Source: Nocardia otitidiscaviarum NBRC 14405
GTDB lineage: Bacteria; Actinomycetota; Actinomycetes; Mycobacteriales; Mycobacteriaceae
Direction of reading: 5' to 3'
NCBI RefSeq assembly: GCF_000308635.1
Contig: NZ_BAGD01000048.1
Location: forward strand, 37,859 to 101,858
Length of the DNA stretch: 64,000 bases
Shown here: one piece after another, positions 17,125 to 26,246 of the stretch
Position numbering within the stretch: position 1 is the first letter of the stretch
How the letters are laid out: each line of letters starts with the position of its first letter
Notes under the pieces: generated by a model
Seen by the model: the letters and a program-made list of their open reading frames with translations, nothing else
Database searches by the model: none
What the model was told of the DNA's origin: nothing
Position numbers and translations under genes: made by a program

Positions 17125-17916
17125 CCCACCCACCCGCAAACGCCGAGGACTCCGAGCACCCTTCGGGCGCACAGCCGCACCCTGTGCCGCCCCAGGGGTG
17201 CTCGGACTCGTTGCGGGACCCCCATACATGCCCGCGATCGTCCTCAACCGCCCACACCCGCTCGCCCCCGGTAACGCCGGGGTGCCCGCGCACCCCATCT
17301 CCCCGTGCTCGAGCCTTCGCCGTGCTCGAGAAAGTGCCCGACCATTCCGCAGTTCCGAGAGCGGCACGATCCTCCGCTGCGCCCGCTTATCCCACCTTCC
17401 CCAGACACCCGACCTTCCCACGCTCGGGACTGCCCCGGGTTCGAGGTCGTCCGACTGCTCCGCGCCTCCGCCCTTGCCTGGTGCTCATGGCCGTCCCCGA
17501 CACTCGGTTCCACTCGACTCCAACGCTTCTCCGCCACAAACCCCCGGTGCGCCCCCGGCACGCCACGACGGAACCCAACATCCCGAAGCAGCCCCATACC
17601 ACTCACCCGAGGCACCCCGCCGAGCACTACACGACCACGTCCCTTCAACCGTGTATCTGATGCTCAGCACCCACACACGACAACGGCTGCCTCATGCGCC
17701 TCCTGCCACAGGCCACCACCCCAAGAATCTCGAGAACGCCCCCACAGCCAGTCCGCCCGCCGGAATCGCAGCCCACGGCACCCCACCCGGCGTCAGCGAA
17801 AGCCAGGAAAGGCACCCAACGCAACCACACTATTTCTCTTCATCTCTGCAGCAACACCCCCACCCAAGCGCGACCGCACGACGACAACACATGGACAAGG
17901 CCGAAACCCTCCCCAC
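17125..17916. other. Gene-free, C-rich tract downstream of DUF222 gene
   Basis: About 790 bp without a believable gene. Open frames exist on both strands, but they give Pro/His/Ser/Thr- or Arg/Gly-rich products with no family resemblance. The top strand is strongly C-rich and G-poor. It begins with a long hairpin (17151-17206). It may be eroded sequence left by recombination near the DUF222 gene. Confidence 0.6.
17151..17206 (+). terminator. Long branched hairpin after DUF222 gene
   Basis: The outer stem pairs 17151-17161 (TCCGAGCACCC) with 17196-17206, perfect over 11 bp. An inner stem pairs 17169-17174 (GCACAG) with 17182-17187. It starts 27 bases after the DUF222 stop. It could be a terminator or a REP-like structure. 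Confidence 0.5.
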
Positions 17917-18438
17917 TCAATACCCCACTACCCGGTCCACCCTCTCCCGCAACAAGTCAGCATGCCCCAAATGCCGCGAGTACTCCTCAACCATGTGCAG
18001 ATAAATCCACCGCAGCGATAGATCCCGCCCACTCCGAGGATGCTTCACGGTGTACTCCACCGGCAGCCCCGCAACCGCCTTGTCGCACAACGCGATTTCC
18101 TCGCGATAGCGTGCGATGTCCGCCTCGGCCTCCGATGCGGAGATGTCGTCGAAGTCTCCGTCGCGGTTGGTTTCGTCGCAATAGATGTAATCCACCCGCT
18201 CCCCCGCCGCCGTCTGCCGAAACCAGCCCCGCTCGACCTCGGTCATATGGCGAACGAGGCCGAGCAGCGACATCGAGGAGGGTTCCACGCTGCGGGAGGT
18301 GAGTTGAACTGCGCTGAGCCCCTGGCATTTCCACAGCAGCGTGTCGCGGGAGCGGTCCAGGAAGGACTGGAGCATGGTGCGTTCGTCACCAACGAGTGCG
18401 AACGATCGGCGATCGACTTCCGGTGCGGTCCATGTCAT
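17917..18438 (-). CDS. DinB / DUF664-family protein
   Basis: This 173-residue four-helix DinB-fold protein has the expected metal-ligand histidines in the helices (LVRHMTEVERGWF and YLHMVEEYSRHLGHAD). Members include mycothiol-, bacillithiol- or glutathione-dependent S-transferases and many uncharacterised proteins. It follows the HsaD-like gene by 35 bases on the same strand and could be cotranscribed with it. In a mycothiol-using actinomycete, a thiol-transferase role is possible but unproven. Confidence 0.82.
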   Translation of the reverse strand: MTWTAPEVDRRSFALVGDERTMLQSFLDRSRDTLLWKCQGLSAVQLTSRSVEPSSMSLLGLVRHMTEVERGWFRQTAAGERVDYIYCDETNRDGDFDDISASEAEADIARYREEIALCDKAVAGLPVEYTVKHPRSGRDLSLRWIYLHMVEEYSRHLGHADLLRERVDRVVGY

Positions 18439-18473
18439 TCTCGCAATCTAATGCGACCACCGCCCCGACGTGA

Positions 18474-19328
18474 TCACATTCCCCGGGTGAGGAAGTCGAT
18501 CACCGCACGTTCGAAGGCGTCCTTGCGCTCGACCTGCACCCAGTGCCCACAGCGCGAGAAAATCCGCAGGTCGGCATTGGGGAGCTGACGGGCCGGGAAC
18601 AGCGCGCCCTCCACCGGCGTGACACGGTCGTCACGTCCCCACAGCATGAGGACCTGGTGCGGAACGCCTTTCAGACGCGCCCACAGCGGCAGCGGTTCGG
18701 CCATTCTCGGGTTGTAGAAGGTGGCGTAGGCATCGGCCAGCGCCTTGGTCTGCGCGGGATCGGTGGCCGCCGCCGTGCGGGCGGCGATCAAGTCCTCGGT
18801 CAGCACCGCCGGATCGAAGACCATGGTCCGCAACCAGTCGATGGCGCGTTCGGCCGTCGGATCGGCGTTGAAGGCCAGCAGCCGGTTGATGCCCTCCGAC
18901 GGCTCCGGTCCGAGGATGTTCACGCCCACGCCGCCGGGGGCCATCAGCACCAGCTTGTCCACTCGCCCCGCATGTTCCAACGCGGTCAGCGTCGCGACGC
19001 CGCCGCCCATGGAGTTTCCCAGCAGGCTCGCCTTCTCGATGCCCAACTCGTCCAGCAGGGCGATGACAGCGTCCGAGGCGATGCGCAAGTAGTTGCGCTC
19101 GTACACCTCCGGCCGTCCGCTCGCCCCGAAGCCCGGCTGATCCAGGACGAGACAGCGGAAGTGCCGGGACAGCACCTCGAGGTTGGCCCCGAAGTTTGCC
19201 CACCCCGACACTCCCGGCCCGGAGCCGTGCAACAGTACCAGCGGCGCACCGGATCCCGCCTCGTGGTACCGCAGTTCGACACCGTCCACGCTGAACCGGC
19301 ACGAGGTGTTCTCGGCGGTGAACGTCAT
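18474..19328 (-). CDS. Meta-cleavage product C-C hydrolase, HsaD-like
   Basis: This 284-residue alpha/beta hydrolase of the BphD/MhpC/HsaD group has LLHGSGPGVSGWANF near the oxyanion hole, the nucleophile elbow GNSMGG (Ser106), the acid in GRDDRVTP (about Asp233-234) and His262 in CGHWVQVE. HsaD cleaves the carbon-carbon bond of the ring-fission product (4,9-DSHA) made by HsaC. Its ATG (19326-19328) directly abuts the stop of the HsaA-like gene with no gap, so the two are translationally coupled. The partner dioxygenase is in the other operon at 2498-3376. Confidence 0.88.
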   Translation of the reverse strand: MTFTAENTSCRFSVDGVELRYHEAGSGAPLVLLHGSGPGVSGWANFGANLEVLSRHFRCLVLDQPGFGASGRPEVYERNYLRIASDAVIALLDELGIEKASLLGNSMGGGVATLTALEHAGRVDKLVLMAPGGVGVNILGPEPSEGINRLLAFNADPTAERAIDWLRTMVFDPAVLTEDLIAARTAAATDPAQTKALADAYATFYNPRMAEPLPLWARLKGVPHQVLMLWGRDDRVTPVEGALFPARQLPNADLRIFSRCGHWVQVERKDAFERAVIDFLTRGM

Positions 19329-20489
19329 CTACAGCATCCGATCCGTGACCTCGAGCCCCATGGCGCCCTTGCCGAACATGGCCAGGGCACGCTCCACGTC
19401 GTTGATGGCGTGCACGCTCCCGGCGTGCGCGTCGCGCCAATGCCGTTCGATGGGGTTGGGTCGGCGGATGGAGTGGCCACCGGAGTTCTTGAACAGCAGA
19501 TCGATCGCCTCCAGCGCCCGTTCGGTGCCGCGCACCTGGTCGCGCCGCGCCCGCAACCGCGATTCGAACGGAATCTCCTCGCCCGCTTCGGCATAGCGCA
19601 GCTGCTCGCCGATATTGCGCTCCATCTGCAGGATCGCGGCGTCGATCTCCGACGCGGCGCGCGCGATGCGCACGTGCGCGAACGGATCCTCGGCCACCTT
19701 CTGACCGCCGTAGGACAGCCGCACCCGCTCGCGCTGTCGCGCGATATGCGCCTCGTACGCGCCCTGCGCGGCACCGATGATGGGTGCGGTGATGGTGTTG
19801 GAGAACACGCTGCCGAACGAGATCTTGTACAGCGCAGCGGTATTCAGCTCTTGTCCGGGGCCGACCAGATTCGCCTGGTCTTCGGCGCTGTAGGCCCGGT
19901 AGGCGGGTACGAACGCCTTGTCGATGACGATGTCGTTGGAGCCGGTGCCCGCCAGCCCCGACACGTCCCAGACGTCCTCGATGACGTAGTCGCTGCGCGG
20001 CACCAGCACGGTGAAGTAGTCCATGCCCTGGTCCGAGGGCACCAGCGCGCCCAGGAACACCCACTGCGCGTGGTCGCAGCCGGAGGAGAAGCTCCAGCGG
20101 CCGCAGATCTCGTAGCCGCCCTCGACCGCGGTCAGCTTGCCGGTCGGCGCGTACGAGGAGGAGACCAGGGTATCGGGGTTCTCGGCCCACACATCCTGTT
20201 GGGCGCGATCGTCGAACAGGGCCAGCTGCCAGGGATGCGCACCCAGCACCGATGCCACCCAGGCGCTCGACGGGCAGGCGGTGGCGATGGCGCGGATCAC
20301 CTCGTAGAAGGCCACCGGCGACGCCTCGGCGCCCCCGAACCGCGCGGGCTGCAACATGCGGAATACCCCGGCGGCGGTCAGCTCGGCGATGGTGGCGTCG
20401 GGAATCCGCCGCTGCTCCTCGGCCTGCACGGCTCGTTCCCGGATCGCGGGCAGCAGATCCCGGACCCGATCGAGCACCTTGTTCGTCAT
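19329..20489 (-). CDS. Flavin-dependent monooxygenase, HsaA-like (acyl-CoA dehydrogenase fold)
   Basis: This 386-residue protein has the acyl-CoA-dehydrogenase fold used by group D flavin monooxygenases such as HsaA and HpaH-like enzymes. Segments typical of this branch are FGGAEASPVAFYEVIRAIA, SSAWVASVLGAHPWQLALF and the C-terminal RHWRDAHAGSVHAIND. HsaA uses reduced flavin from HsaB to hydroxylate 3-HSA to the catechol 3,4-DHSA. The reductase partner would be the HsaB-like protein encoded at 6083-6586, about 13 kb away and in a different operon. It is followed without a gap by the HsaD-like gene. Confidence 0.88.
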   Translation of the reverse strand: MTNKVLDRVRDLLPAIRERAVQAEEQRRIPDATIAELTAAGVFRMLQPARFGGAEASPVAFYEVIRAIATACPSSAWVASVLGAHPWQLALFDDRAQQDVWAENPDTLVSSSYAPTGKLTAVEGGYEICGRWSFSSGCDHAQWVFLGALVPSDQGMDYFTVLVPRSDYVIEDVWDVSGLAGTGSNDIVIDKAFVPAYRAYSAEDQANLVGPGQELNTAALYKISFGSVFSNTITAPIIGAAQGAYEAHIARQRERVRLSYGGQKVAEDPFAHVRIARAASEIDAAILQMERNIGEQLRYAEAGEEIPFESRLRARRDQVRGTERALEAIDLLFKNSGGHSIRRPNPIERHWRDAHAGSVHAINDVERALAMFGKGAMGLEVTDRML

Positions 20490-20630
20490 TGAGCTGTTCC
20501 CTCCTGGTCCAGTGATTCTGATTGTCGACGCTATGGCCGCCGTCGCGCGGCGATCGGGAAAAGTCCCGGTGATCGGAACCCTCGGCCCGCTCAGCCGTCG
20601 CGGCGGCCCTCGGCCGGGCGGCGGTTCGAG

Positions 20631-22139
20631 CTATTCGTTCCGGGCGGCGGCGGTGCCCGCGCGGCGGCCGAAGAAGGTGCCGTCACCGAGGGATGTGCCG
20701 CTGATGTAGCCGAAGCCGTGCAACCCGTTGGCGACCCGCCCGGCGGCGAAGAGACCGCCGATCGAACTGCCGCCCAGATCCAGGACATGCCCGTCCAGGT
20801 CGGTGTGCAGCCCGCCGAGGGTGAAGACGGATGCCCCGGTGCCGCGCCGGTCGCCGGATTCGGCGGGTGGGCGCACCCCGGCCTTCACGTCGATGGCGGC
20901 CAGGGGCGGCGTGAGCGGGCGCAGCCAGCGGGATGCCTTGTGGAAGTCGAGATCCGCTCCCCGCGCGGCGAATTCGTTGTACCGGCGCACCGTGTCGACC
21001 AGCGCGCCGTCCGGGAGCCCGGTCAGCCGCTCCAGTTCCTCGGGTGTCTCGCCGACGTGGGTCGGCCGCACCCCCCACCGCTGCGGTTCGGGCACCGCCT
21101 CGAATCCTTCCTCGTCCACGATCACCCAGACGGCCGTGTCGCCACCGGCCCAGGCGCCGCCCATGTTCTGTCGGAACAGCGCCGCCTGCCCGATGCGCCC
21201 GGGATAGGTGTCCTCGTTCACGAACCGCTGTCCCCGAGCGTTGACCACCATGCCGCGCGCCGCCAGGCCCGGTATCAGCGATATGCCGACCTGCCCCGCA
21301 CCCATGTGCCGCACGCCCGCCCCGAGCGCCTGCGCCATCAAAATGCCGCTGCCGTCATCGGTTCCGGCGCTGACCTTGGTGTGGCCCAGCAGATGTGGCG
21401 CGTGCGCGGCCAGCATGGCGTCGTTGTCGACGAATCCGCCGGTGGTGAGGATGACGCCGCGCCGGGCGCGGATGGCGATCTCCCTGCCGTATCGCCGGGC
21501 GACCACCCCGATCACCGTCCGATCCTCGGCGATCACGAGATTGGTGACGTAGGTGTCGAAAAGAGTTCCGGCCCTGGCCGTTTCGGCGGCCTCGGTGAGG
21601 CATTCCATGAGCAGTCTGCCGCCGAAGTCGTGCGCGGCGGGCCGGTGCCCGCGCGGTGCTGGCCGCGCCGATTCCGTGAACGGCCAACTGTTCTCGCCCA
21701 GCCACATCAGCCCGTCGTCGGTCGGCGGCACCCAGGTCGGGGCGTCCCACAGACTCGGGGTGAACGGGACGCCGCGGTCGACCAGCCAATGGAAGTGCTC
21801 GACGCTGCCCGCGCAGTACTCGGCGATCTTGGCCGGGTCCGCGCTCGGCCCCAGCGCAGCGGTCAGGAACGCCGCCATCTCCTCCGGGGTGTCGTCGAAT
21901 CCGCACGCCCGCTGTACGGGGGTGCCGCCGCCGAGGTAGATCTCGCCGCCCGACAGCGCGGACGCGCCACCCGCTCCGCCCGCCCGGTCCACCACCAGCA
22001 CGCGCGCCCCGGCCCGTGCCGCCTCGAACGCCGCCGCGGCACCGGCGGCACCGTATCCGACCACCAGCACATCGGTGTCGATGTCGAACTCGTCGACCTC
22101 GGTCACCGCCCGCGTTGTCACAGCTTTCCGCACCGTCAT
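20631..22139 (-). CDS. FAD-dependent 3-ketosteroid dehydrogenase, Kst4D-like
   Basis: This 502-residue flavoprotein of the succinate-dehydrogenase/fumarate-reductase family has an N-terminal FAD motif (VLVVGYGAAGAAAAFEAARAG) and a C-terminal GFGYISGTSLGDGTFFG segment. The latter places Tyr478 and Ser480 as the Tyr-x-Ser pair that I recall as catalytic in Delta4-(5-alpha)-ketosteroid dehydrogenase; its length also fits that enzyme better than the longer Delta1-KstD. Such an enzyme introduces the 4,5-double bond into 5-alpha-3-ketosteroids. It heads an operon with the HsaA- and HsaD-like genes (141-base gap). A different family member, such as a fumarate-reductase-like enzyme, cannot be fully excluded. 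Confidence 0.78.
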   Translation of the reverse strand: MTVRKAVTTRAVTEVDEFDIDTDVLVVGYGAAGAAAAFEAARAGARVLVVDRAGGAGGASALSGGEIYLGGGTPVQRACGFDDTPEEMAAFLTAALGPSADPAKIAEYCAGSVEHFHWLVDRGVPFTPSLWDAPTWVPPTDDGLMWLGENSWPFTESARPAPRGHRPAAHDFGGRLLMECLTEAAETARAGTLFDTYVTNLVIAEDRTVIGVVARRYGREIAIRARRGVILTTGGFVDNDAMLAAHAPHLLGHTKVSAGTDDGSGILMAQALGAGVRHMGAGQVGISLIPGLAARGMVVNARGQRFVNEDTYPGRIGQAALFRQNMGGAWAGGDTAVWVIVDEEGFEAVPEPQRWGVRPTHVGETPEELERLTGLPDGALVDTVRRYNEFAARGADLDFHKASRWLRPLTPPLAAIDVKAGVRPPAESGDRRGTGASVFTLGGLHTDLDGHVLDLGGSSIGGLFAAGRVANGLHGFGYISGTSLGDGTFFGRRAGTAAARNE

Positions 22140-22304
22140 GGCTACGACGGTCCCCGCGCCGCGGGAAGGGCATAGCGGCGCATCTTGCTCAATGACTCTC
22201 CGATCCCGTTGATCGGGACTGGGAACCGTGGCCGGCCAGCCCAGTGGCGATGGTGTGTGAACGGCGTCACGTGTGGTTGGGACGCCTCACGAGGAGGAGA
22301 GTCG

Positions 22305-24746
22305 ATGCGGATTCTGGTCACCGGAGTCACCGAACCGAGTGGTCGTGCCGTGGCGCGCATGCTGGTGGCGGCGGGCCACGAGGTGGTCGGTCTGGACCGG
22401 CGGCGGCACCGCTACGTGGACCCGCGGGTCACGGTGACCGTCGGCGACCTGTCCGACGCGCGGGTGTGCGCCGACGCCGTCGCCGGGGCGGATGCGGTGG
22501 TGCATCTGGCCGGAGGCGCGGTCGCCGGGCTGCTGTCCGCCGTTCGCGATGCCGGGGCACGCATCGTGGTGCCCGTCGCGGCGGGCTTCGATCCGACGGT
22601 GGAGCGCACGATCACCGGCAGTGGTGCGGACGCGCTCATCGTGCGCACCCCCGTGGTCACCGGCCGTCGGGTGGACCGAACCAGTTGGCGCGCCGTGGAA
22701 ACCCTCGCGGGCACGCGCGGAGATCACGCGCTGCAGGTGCTGCACTATGACGATCTGGAACGCTTCCTGGTGCTCGCGGCAGTCTCCCAGCGCGGTGGCG
22801 TGGTCGGATTGGCCGCTCCCGGTGAGGTTTCCGGCGACGACGTGCGCCGCATACTGAAGGAGTCCGGCGTACGGTATTCGGCCTGGCTGCCGCGCTCGTC
22901 CCCCCGGCGCGCCCCGGTGGACACCACCGCCGCCCGGGACGAATGGCAGGTCCGCTACGGCTGGACCGCCCGGGAGGTGGTGGCCGACGTGGCGCGCGGC
23001 CTGCACGGGCGCAAGGCCGACGGCACCGGATTCCGGCCCCGGCGCGGGGCCATTCCGCTACCGAGTCACGTAGTGCCGCAGTCGGCCCCGACCTCGGACG
23101 GCCATCCGCTGGTCTCCGCCGCCCCCGAGGGATATCAGGGCGAGTTCGACGATCTCGTCGACGAACGTATCCCGGTACATACCGCCACCAATACCTCCGA
23201 AGCGCTGCCCGGTCCGCTGACCCCGCTCACCATCGACCTGCAGGCCGGTGCCATCCGGCTGGGCAACGAGGCCATGGGCCGGATGATCGCGCTGGAGGGA
23301 ATCGCGTTGGAGCACTGGGTGTCCCGGGTGACCAGTGTGCTCGGCCACCACATGTACATCAATCCCTCGATCGGTGTGTTCACCGCCGAGAACATGCCCG
23401 GCTGGGACGAGGAGAGCATCCGCAAGGACGTCTACGGCGCGATCGGCGATATGGAGCTACATCCGCTGGGCCGTCCGCCCATGGCGGGCGGTCGCCTCGG
23501 CACCCTGAAGGCTACCGGTCGGGTGGCGGCCACCGCCCTCGGCTATCGCCGCACCGCCGAGCACATCAATGCCGCATCGCATACCGAATCGCTGTCCCGC
23601 GAGGAGATTTCGGAGCTCACCGACGAGCAGTTGCACGCCCGCGCCCTGCTGTGGCGCGACCGCCTGAATCAGGCGTGGCAGGCCGCCGCCATCGGCGTCA
23701 TGATGACCGGCGCAGCCACCGCCGTGCACAAGGGTGAGGTGAAGATCGACCTGGACCGGCTGGAGTCGGCCAAACCCATGCTGGCGGTGGAGCGGCTGGC
23801 GGCGCTGTGCCGCCGCGACGCCGGACTGCACGAGGTGGCGCGCACCGGCGATGTGGCGGCCGCCCGGGAGAAGTCGCCGGAGTTCGCGGCGGCGCTGGAC
23901 GAGGAACTGGGCCGGGTGGGCCATCGCGGCCCGGGAGAATGCGAACTGCTCAACCCGACCTTCGGCGACCGCCCCGAACTGCTGGTCGCCGCCGCCGCGC
24001 GCGCCGCGGAAATGCCTGCCCCGCAGCGGGAGCCGGTACCCGCGCCGACCACCCGCACCGCCCGGATGGCGGTCGGCGCGACCGTCTACCGTGAACGCGC
24101 CCGCGACGCCGTCGTGCGGATCACCAACAATCTGCGGATGGCCACCCGGGAGCGCGCCGCGCGCCTGGTCGCCGGCGGCAAGCTCACCGAGCCGGAGGAT
24201 TCGGCGTTCCTGACCCTGGACGAGATCCTGTGGGCCCCATCCGATCTGAAGGAGCGGGTGGCGCGCCGCCGGGAGGAGCGCGGCCGGTTGCAGGCCATCC
24301 GCATGCCCGACCTGGTGAACGGCCACTGGGTTCCGGAGGAGATCGAGGGCGCGATCGCCGTCGGCGACACCCTCACCGGGCTGGGCGTGAGTCCCGGCGT
24401 GGTGGAGGGCACCGTCAAGCGCGTGCTGTCCCTCGACGACGATATCGAGCCCGGTGACATCCTGGTCGCCGCCGTGACCGATACCGGCCACACGGCCATG
24501 TTCGGCTATGCCGGGGCCGTGGTCACCGATATCGGCGGCGCGGCCTCCCATGCCGCCATCGTGGCCCGGGAGTTCGGCGTGCCCTGTGTAGTGGACACCA
24601 AGACCGCCAGCACCGGCCTGTCCGACGGACAGCGCGTGCGAGTGGACGGCGCGGCCGGAACGGTGACCCTGCTGGCCGACGCCGACCAGCCACCGGCACG
24701 GGCAGGCGCCTCCCGCCCCACACCCCCGTACGATCCCCCTCGATAG
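22305..24746 (+). CDS. NAD(P)-epimerase-like domain fused to a PEP-utilizing-enzyme swivelling domain
   Basis: This 813-residue protein starts with a Rossmann NAD-dependent epimerase/dehydratase domain (MRILVTGVTEPSGRAVARML, to about residue 260). The middle resembles the linker of rifampicin-phosphotransferase-type PEP-utilizing enzymes (SEALPGPLTPLTID near residues 300-320). The C-terminal swivelling phosphohistidine domain has DIGGAASHAAIVAREFG, with His749 as the phospho-carrier candidate. The ATP-grasp domain that normally phosphorylates this His is absent. The start is ATG 22305 after GAGGAGGAG; a longer frame from 22185 has no site. It is divergent from the Kst4D-like operon. Function is unknown; it would need an external phosphoryl donor or has lost phosphotransfer. 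Confidence 0.82.
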   Translation: MRILVTGVTEPSGRAVARMLVAAGHEVVGLDRRRHRYVDPRVTVTVGDLSDARVCADAVAGADAVVHLAGGAVAGLLSAVRDAGARIVVPVAAGFDPTVERTITGSGADALIVRTPVVTGRRVDRTSWRAVETLAGTRGDHALQVLHYDDLERFLVLAAVSQRGGVVGLAAPGEVSGDDVRRILKESGVRYSAWLPRSSPRRAPVDTTAARDEWQVRYGWTAREVVADVARGLHGRKADGTGFRPRRGAIPLPSHVVPQSAPTSDGHPLVSAAPEGYQGEFDDLVDERIPVHTATNTSEALPGPLTPLTIDLQAGAIRLGNEAMGRMIALEGIALEHWVSRVTSVLGHHMYINPSIGVFTAENMPGWDEESIRKDVYGAIGDMELHPLGRPPMAGGRLGTLKATGRVAATALGYRRTAEHINAASHTESLSREEISELTDEQLHARALLWRDRLNQAWQAAAIGVMMTGAATAVHKGEVKIDLDRLESAKPMLAVERLAALCRRDAGLHEVARTGDVAAAREKSPEFAAALDEELGRVGHRGPGECELLNPTFGDRPELLVAAAARAAEMPAPQREPVPAPTTRTARMAVGATVYRERARDAVVRITNNLRMATRERAARLVAGGKLTEPEDSAFLTLDEILWAPSDLKERVARRREERGRLQAIRMPDLVNGHWVPEEIEGAIAVGDTLTGLGVSPGVVEGTVKRVLSLDDDIEPGDILVAAVTDTGHTAMFGYAGAVVTDIGGAASHAAIVAREFGVPCVVDTKTASTGLSDGQRVRVDGAAGTVTLLADADQPPARAGASRPTPPYDPPR

Positions 24747-24829
24747 CGGAAAACGCACCGGTCGCGAACGCAACGGGTGCAATCTGGATATATGCGCGCA
24801 CCCGGGAGCACGGATATCGAGGCGGCCCG

Positions 24830-26224
24830 ATGACGATCGTCGCCGGAGTGGACAGTTCCACGCAGTCCTGCAAGCTGGTGGTGTGTGACGCCGACACCGG
24901 AACCGTGGTGCGGCAGCGTCAGATTCCGCATCCGGACGGTACCGAGGTGCCGCCCGCGACCTGGTGGGAGGCGCTGCGCGCGGCGTCGGAGCAGATGATG
25001 CGCGAGGTGGCGGCCATTTCGGTGGCCGGACAGCAGCACGGCCTCGTGGTGTTGGACGCGGCCGGGTATCCGGTGCGGGACGCCCTGCTGTGGAACGACA
25101 CCCGTTCCGCGGAGGCGGCCGCGCAACTGGTCGGCGAGCTGGGCGGGCCGCAGGCGTGGGCCGACGCGGTGGGCAGTGTGCCGCTGGCCGCGCATACGGT
25201 GGCCAAACTGCGCTGGTTCGCCGACCACGAACCCGAACTCGCCGACCGCACCTCGAAAGTGCTGCTCCCGCACGACTATCTGACCTGGCTGCTGCGCGGC
25301 GGCGACGCCGACACCGAGCCGACCACCGATCGCGGGGACGCCTCGGGCACCGGCTACTGGTCACCGGCCGCGGGACGCTACCGCCGCGATCTGCTGTCGC
25401 TGGCCTTCCGCGGGCGCACCCCGGAGCTGCCCCGGGTGCTGGCCCCGGCCGAGATCGCCGGACACACCCCCGGCGGCCGGGTGGTGGCGGCGGGCACCGG
25501 TGACAATGCGGCCGCCGCACTGGGTTTGGGCATCGAGGAGGGGGATGTGGTGGTGTCGCTGGGCAGCAGTGGCACCGTCTTCTCCCGGTCGCCGCGGCCC
25601 AGCGCCGACGCCAGCGGGGCGGTGAACGGTTTCGCCGACGCCACCGGCGCGTTCCTGCCGCTGGTGTGCACGCTCAATGCCGCCCGCGTCCTGGATTCCA
25701 CCGCCACCCTGCTGGGCACCGACATCTCCGGGCTGGAGGTGCTGGCGGCCCAATCCCCGCCCGGTGCGGACGGTCTCACCCTGCTGCCATATCTCGCCGG
25801 TGAGCGCACCCCGAATCTGCCGCATGCCGCGGGCAGCCTGCACGGCCTGCGCCCGCACACCATGCGACCGCACCACCTGGCGCGGGCCGCCATCGAGGGC
25901 ATGCTCTGCAATATCGCCGACGCCCTGGACCGGCTGCCCACCGTGCCCCGCCGCATCCTGCTCATCGGCGGCGCGGCGCGCTCGCGACTCATCGCCCACA
26001 CCGCGGCGGCGATCTTCCACGCCACGGTGACCGTGCCCGAACCCGGGGAGTACGTGGCCCGGGGCGCGGCCCGCCAGGCGGCGTGGGCCTTGCGCGGCGG
26101 AGCCGGGCCGCCCGCGTGGCCGAGTCCGCCCGCCACCGAGTTCCCGCCGCCCGCGCGGAGATTCGGCGATGCCATCCGGCAGCGCTACGCCGAGGTGCGG
26201 GATATGTACTACCCACCCGCGTGA
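24830..26224 (+). CDS. xylB: Xylulokinase
   Basis: This 464-residue FGGY-family sugar kinase has the N-terminal GVDSSTQSCKLVV phosphate loop, SVAGQQHGLVVLD, LWNDTRS and LLPHDYLTW, the latter two typical of xylulokinases. The C-terminal actin-like half has VVSLGSSGTVFS and LLIGGAARSRL. It phosphorylates D-xylulose (or a similar ketose) for entry into the pentose phosphate pathway. No xylose isomerase is visible here. The next gene, convergent and 22 bases away, is a GH43-like protein, consistent with a small pentose-related locus, although they are on opposite strands. Confidence 0.9.
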   Translation: MTIVAGVDSSTQSCKLVVCDADTGTVVRQRQIPHPDGTEVPPATWWEALRAASEQMMREVAAISVAGQQHGLVVLDAAGYPVRDALLWNDTRSAEAAAQLVGELGGPQAWADAVGSVPLAAHTVAKLRWFADHEPELADRTSKVLLPHDYLTWLLRGGDADTEPTTDRGDASGTGYWSPAAGRYRRDLLSLAFRGRTPELPRVLAPAEIAGHTPGGRVVAAGTGDNAAAALGLGIEEGDVVVSLGSSGTVFSRSPRPSADASGAVNGFADATGAFLPLVCTLNAARVLDSTATLLGTDISGLEVLAAQSPPGADGLTLLPYLAGERTPNLPHAAGSLHGLRPHTMRPHHLARAAIEGMLCNIADALDRLPTVPRRILLIGGAARSRLIAHTAAAIFHATVTVPEPGEYVARGAARQAAWALRGGAGPPAWPSPPATEFPPPARRFGDAIRQRYAEVRDMYYPPA

Positions 26225-26246
26225 CCGGGACGGTGACACGCTCCGG

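Noticed and set aside
17198..18021. Forward frames of 238-268 residues and reverse frames in the tract after the DUF222 gene
   Set aside because: Products are Pro/His/Thr- or Arg/Gly-rich with no recognisable domain; they reflect strand composition and absence of stops in C-rich DNA.
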